In this document: positions 21,548-22,635 of the stretch, in pieces
Layout: each line of letters starts with the position of its first letter
Numbering within the stretch: the first letter of the stretch is position 1
Source: Candidatus Woesearchaeota archaeon
GTDB taxonomy: Archaea > Nanobdellota > Nanobdellia > Woesearchaeales > JACPBV01
Assembly: GCA_019322475.1 (NCBI GenBank)
Contig: JAHWIN010000083.1
Location: 1-22,635 of the forward strand
DNA: 22,635 nucleotides
Direction: 5' to 3'
Program-made: the position numbers and the translations under genes
Notes under the pieces: model-generated
Told to the model about the DNA's origin: nothing
Seen by the model: only the letters and a program-made list of their open reading frames with translations
The model's database searches: none

Positions 21548-21567
21548 TTATATATAAAATTACCTAA
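21548..21567 (-). promoter_or_regulatory. Promoter of paralog 2
   Basis: AGGTAATTTTATATATAA on the minus strand lies about 27 nt before the ATG and matches the paralog 1 promoter. Similarity between the two upstream regions ends just beyond the AAAA at 21564-21567. Confidence 0.65.
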
Positions 21568-21598
21568 AAAAATTATAACAGTCTAACAGATGCAAAAA

Positions 21599-22090
21599 TT
21601 ATCTTTCTCTATTCTTGTCCTTGCTTCGGAATCTGGTAATCACCGAAGCTATTAGGCATGCCAGGATATACCAATAAGCAAGAAGCACCGGAATCGTAAG
21701 AATAAGTTTTAGCCGCATGAATTCACAGCCTTTTATGCAGTTTGCTGGCGGTCCTTTGCCCTTAATAATCTTGTTGATGGTTCTTGTGAAAATATTGGAT
21801 GGAATAGGTGGCCCCTCCGTAATTAAAGTTATAGGATAAAGGACTGGATTTGGAATCGTAACATTCTGTATAACCTTTGGACATGATCCAATGCACCCAA
21901 CAGACTCTTGCACAGGGAAATAAGCAATATAAGGAACATGCATTATTATGAATAAAAATAAAAGAATAGATATTGTAAGTTTATTTGGCTTGAGGAATTG
22001 TTTCCACGTTATTATGTATATTTTCGCCGAATAGCTATTTATATTTTTCAGTTTGATTGCGGTATTGTACGATTTCAAAACTCTGACCAT
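21599..22090 (-). CDS. Membrane protein related to the tandem paralogs
   Basis: The 163-residue protein carries TWKQFLKPNK near residues 28-37, matching the LKQILKPN opening of the two downstream paralogs. A hydrophobic helix (LTISILLFLFI) follows it, and a second helix lies near the C-terminus (LTIPVLLAYWYILACLIASVI). Between them is a loop of ~75 residues with two Cys-x3-Cys pairs (CIGSC and CIKGC) that could be disulfides on the outside. The end is basic. The start is uncertain: the ATG at 22090 adds 26 residues before the conserved opening. A TATA-like element at about 22036-22050 lies inside that extension, and no ATG follows it at the right distance. It may be an older third copy of the family. 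Confidence 0.65.
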   Translation of the reverse strand: MVRVLKSYNTAIKLKNINSYSAKIYIITWKQFLKPNKLTISILLFLFIIMHVPYIAYFPVQESVGCIGSCPKVIQNVTIPNPVLYPITLITEGPPIPSNIFTRTINKIIKGKGPPANCIKGCEFMRLKLILTIPVLLAYWYILACLIASVITRFRSKDKNRER

Positions 22091-22260
22091 CTCTTAAATT
22101 AAGGTTTTTGTCAAATTTTGGAATTTTACAATTGGATATTGGTGTAAGTATTGGAACTAAAAGTTAGTAAATTAACAGATAAAACAGCAACTGAAAGTAT
22201 TAAACAGTTAAAGTCATAAAGAGATGAGGATACATAGCTTCATTAAGCATAACTTAGATT

Positions 22261-22635
22261 CTAAGTGTTAGTATTCTTCTTTATCCTCTCTTTAAATTCA
22301 TCATAGTCATTGTTGATAGTCTCAAAGCTTTCTTCCTTATCATCCAGCCCCTTTAAGCTTTCAGGAACCTCAGGATATAAGTTTAACAATTCCTTTATCT
22401 TTTCAGGAAACTTAGCAGGATGCGCTGTCTCTAATGAAACGATCAAGCCGTCAACTGCGCCATTAAGCTTTGCCTTCTCAACAGCTGCAACACCAACTGC
22501 TCCATGGGGCTCTAACATCACACTATATTTTTTATAAATCTCTTTTATTGTTTTATCCACCTCTTTATTGCTTATAGAGAAGCTGATAAAGTCTTTCCTC
22601 AATGCTTCCATGTCAGGCTTTTCCTTTAGCAGGCC
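22261..22635 (-). CDS. thrC: Threonine synthase, C-terminal part (5' end outside window)
   Basis: The frame is open to the right edge, and the codons before the first ATG at 22611 (GLLKEKPD) are part of the same protein. The segment has MLEPHGAVGVAAVEKA and LETAHPAKFPEKI, both typical of the PLP-dependent threonine synthase C-terminus, where a DPH-type phosphate-proximal loop and the TAHPAKF motif are conserved. The enzyme converts O-phosphohomoserine to threonine. The catalytic lysine lies outside the window. The last ~30 residues are a lysine/glutamate-rich helix. A palindrome (ACTTAGA-T-TCTAAGT, 22252-22266) spans the stop codon. Confidence 0.93.
   Translation of the reverse strand, partial: GLLKEKPDMEALRKDFISFSISNKEVDKTIKEIYKKYSVMLEPHGAVGVAAVEKAKLNGAVDGLIVSLETAHPAKFPEKIKELLNLYPEVPESLKGLDDKEESFETINNDYDEFKERIKKNTNT

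Noticed and set aside
22252..22266. Palindrome ACTTAGA-T-TCTAAGT at the threonine synthase stop as a terminator
   Set aside because: The stem is A/T-rich with a minimal loop and no T run follows on the minus strand, so it is not called as a terminator.

Overview
The window is archaeal. It carries an Lsm (Sm-like) protein gene next to ribosomal protein L37e, an Alba chromatin protein, the archaeal 2,3-bisphosphoglycerate-independent phosphoglycerate mutase, a Taw3 wybutosine enzyme, and TATA-box promoters with very short leaders. The small dense genes, the many minimal-nucleotidyltransferase/HEPN genes, and the large secreted proteins with cadherin-like, PKD and dockerin-like modules suggest a DPANN-type lineage (Woesearchaeota/Pacearchaeota-like). 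That placement is inferred from gene style, not from a phylogeny.

Layout. 2-3823 (+) is the 3' part of a giant acidic, membrane-anchored surface protein with an internal duplication, followed by an unrecognised gene (3854-4411). 4465-7825 holds taw3, a fused nucleotidyltransferase-HEPN protein, a divergent DUF483-like gene, and a split HEPN/nucleotidyltransferase pair whose promoter is bracketed by two near-identical palindromes. 7943-12795 (-) holds the least familiar genes. An unknown 482-residue protein lies one base upstream of a 741-residue TIM-barrel protein that keeps all nine endonuclease IV-type metal ligands but carries a ~330-residue insertion. A coiled-coil protein and a methyltransferase follow. 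12958-14445 (-) is a secreted lectin-like protein with an EF-hand/dockerin-like tail, and 14463-14558 encodes what looks like an orphan copy of that tail. 14569-16481 (-) is a CPA2 cation/proton antiporter translationally coupled to a 47-residue AbrB-like protein. 16759-17164 (+) is lsm-rpl37e.

17259-19635 (-) holds a cysteine-repeat lipoprotein, a GC-rich structured intergenic element, alba and apgM. From 19632 to 22260 the DNA is visibly richer in A+T. It carries an internally shortened KilA-N protein overlapping apgM, two tandemly duplicated membrane proteins with copied promoters, a nested inverted repeat between them, and a related membrane protein. The window ends in the C-terminal part of threonine synthase.

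Housekeeping genes are interleaved with accessory genes. The best candidates for something undescribed are: the 482-aa/741-aa operon; the operator-flanked HEPN/nucleotidyltransferase pair; the AbrB-antiporter cassette with paired palindromes; the lipoprotein with eight 26-residue cysteine repeats; and the tandem membrane-protein island. No tRNA, rRNA, CRISPR array or transposase was seen. No gene-free stretch exceeds 300 bases. The longest, 16482-16758, holds two back-to-back promoters and paired palindromes. 22091-22260 shows nothing beyond a short palindrome across the threonine synthase stop codon.
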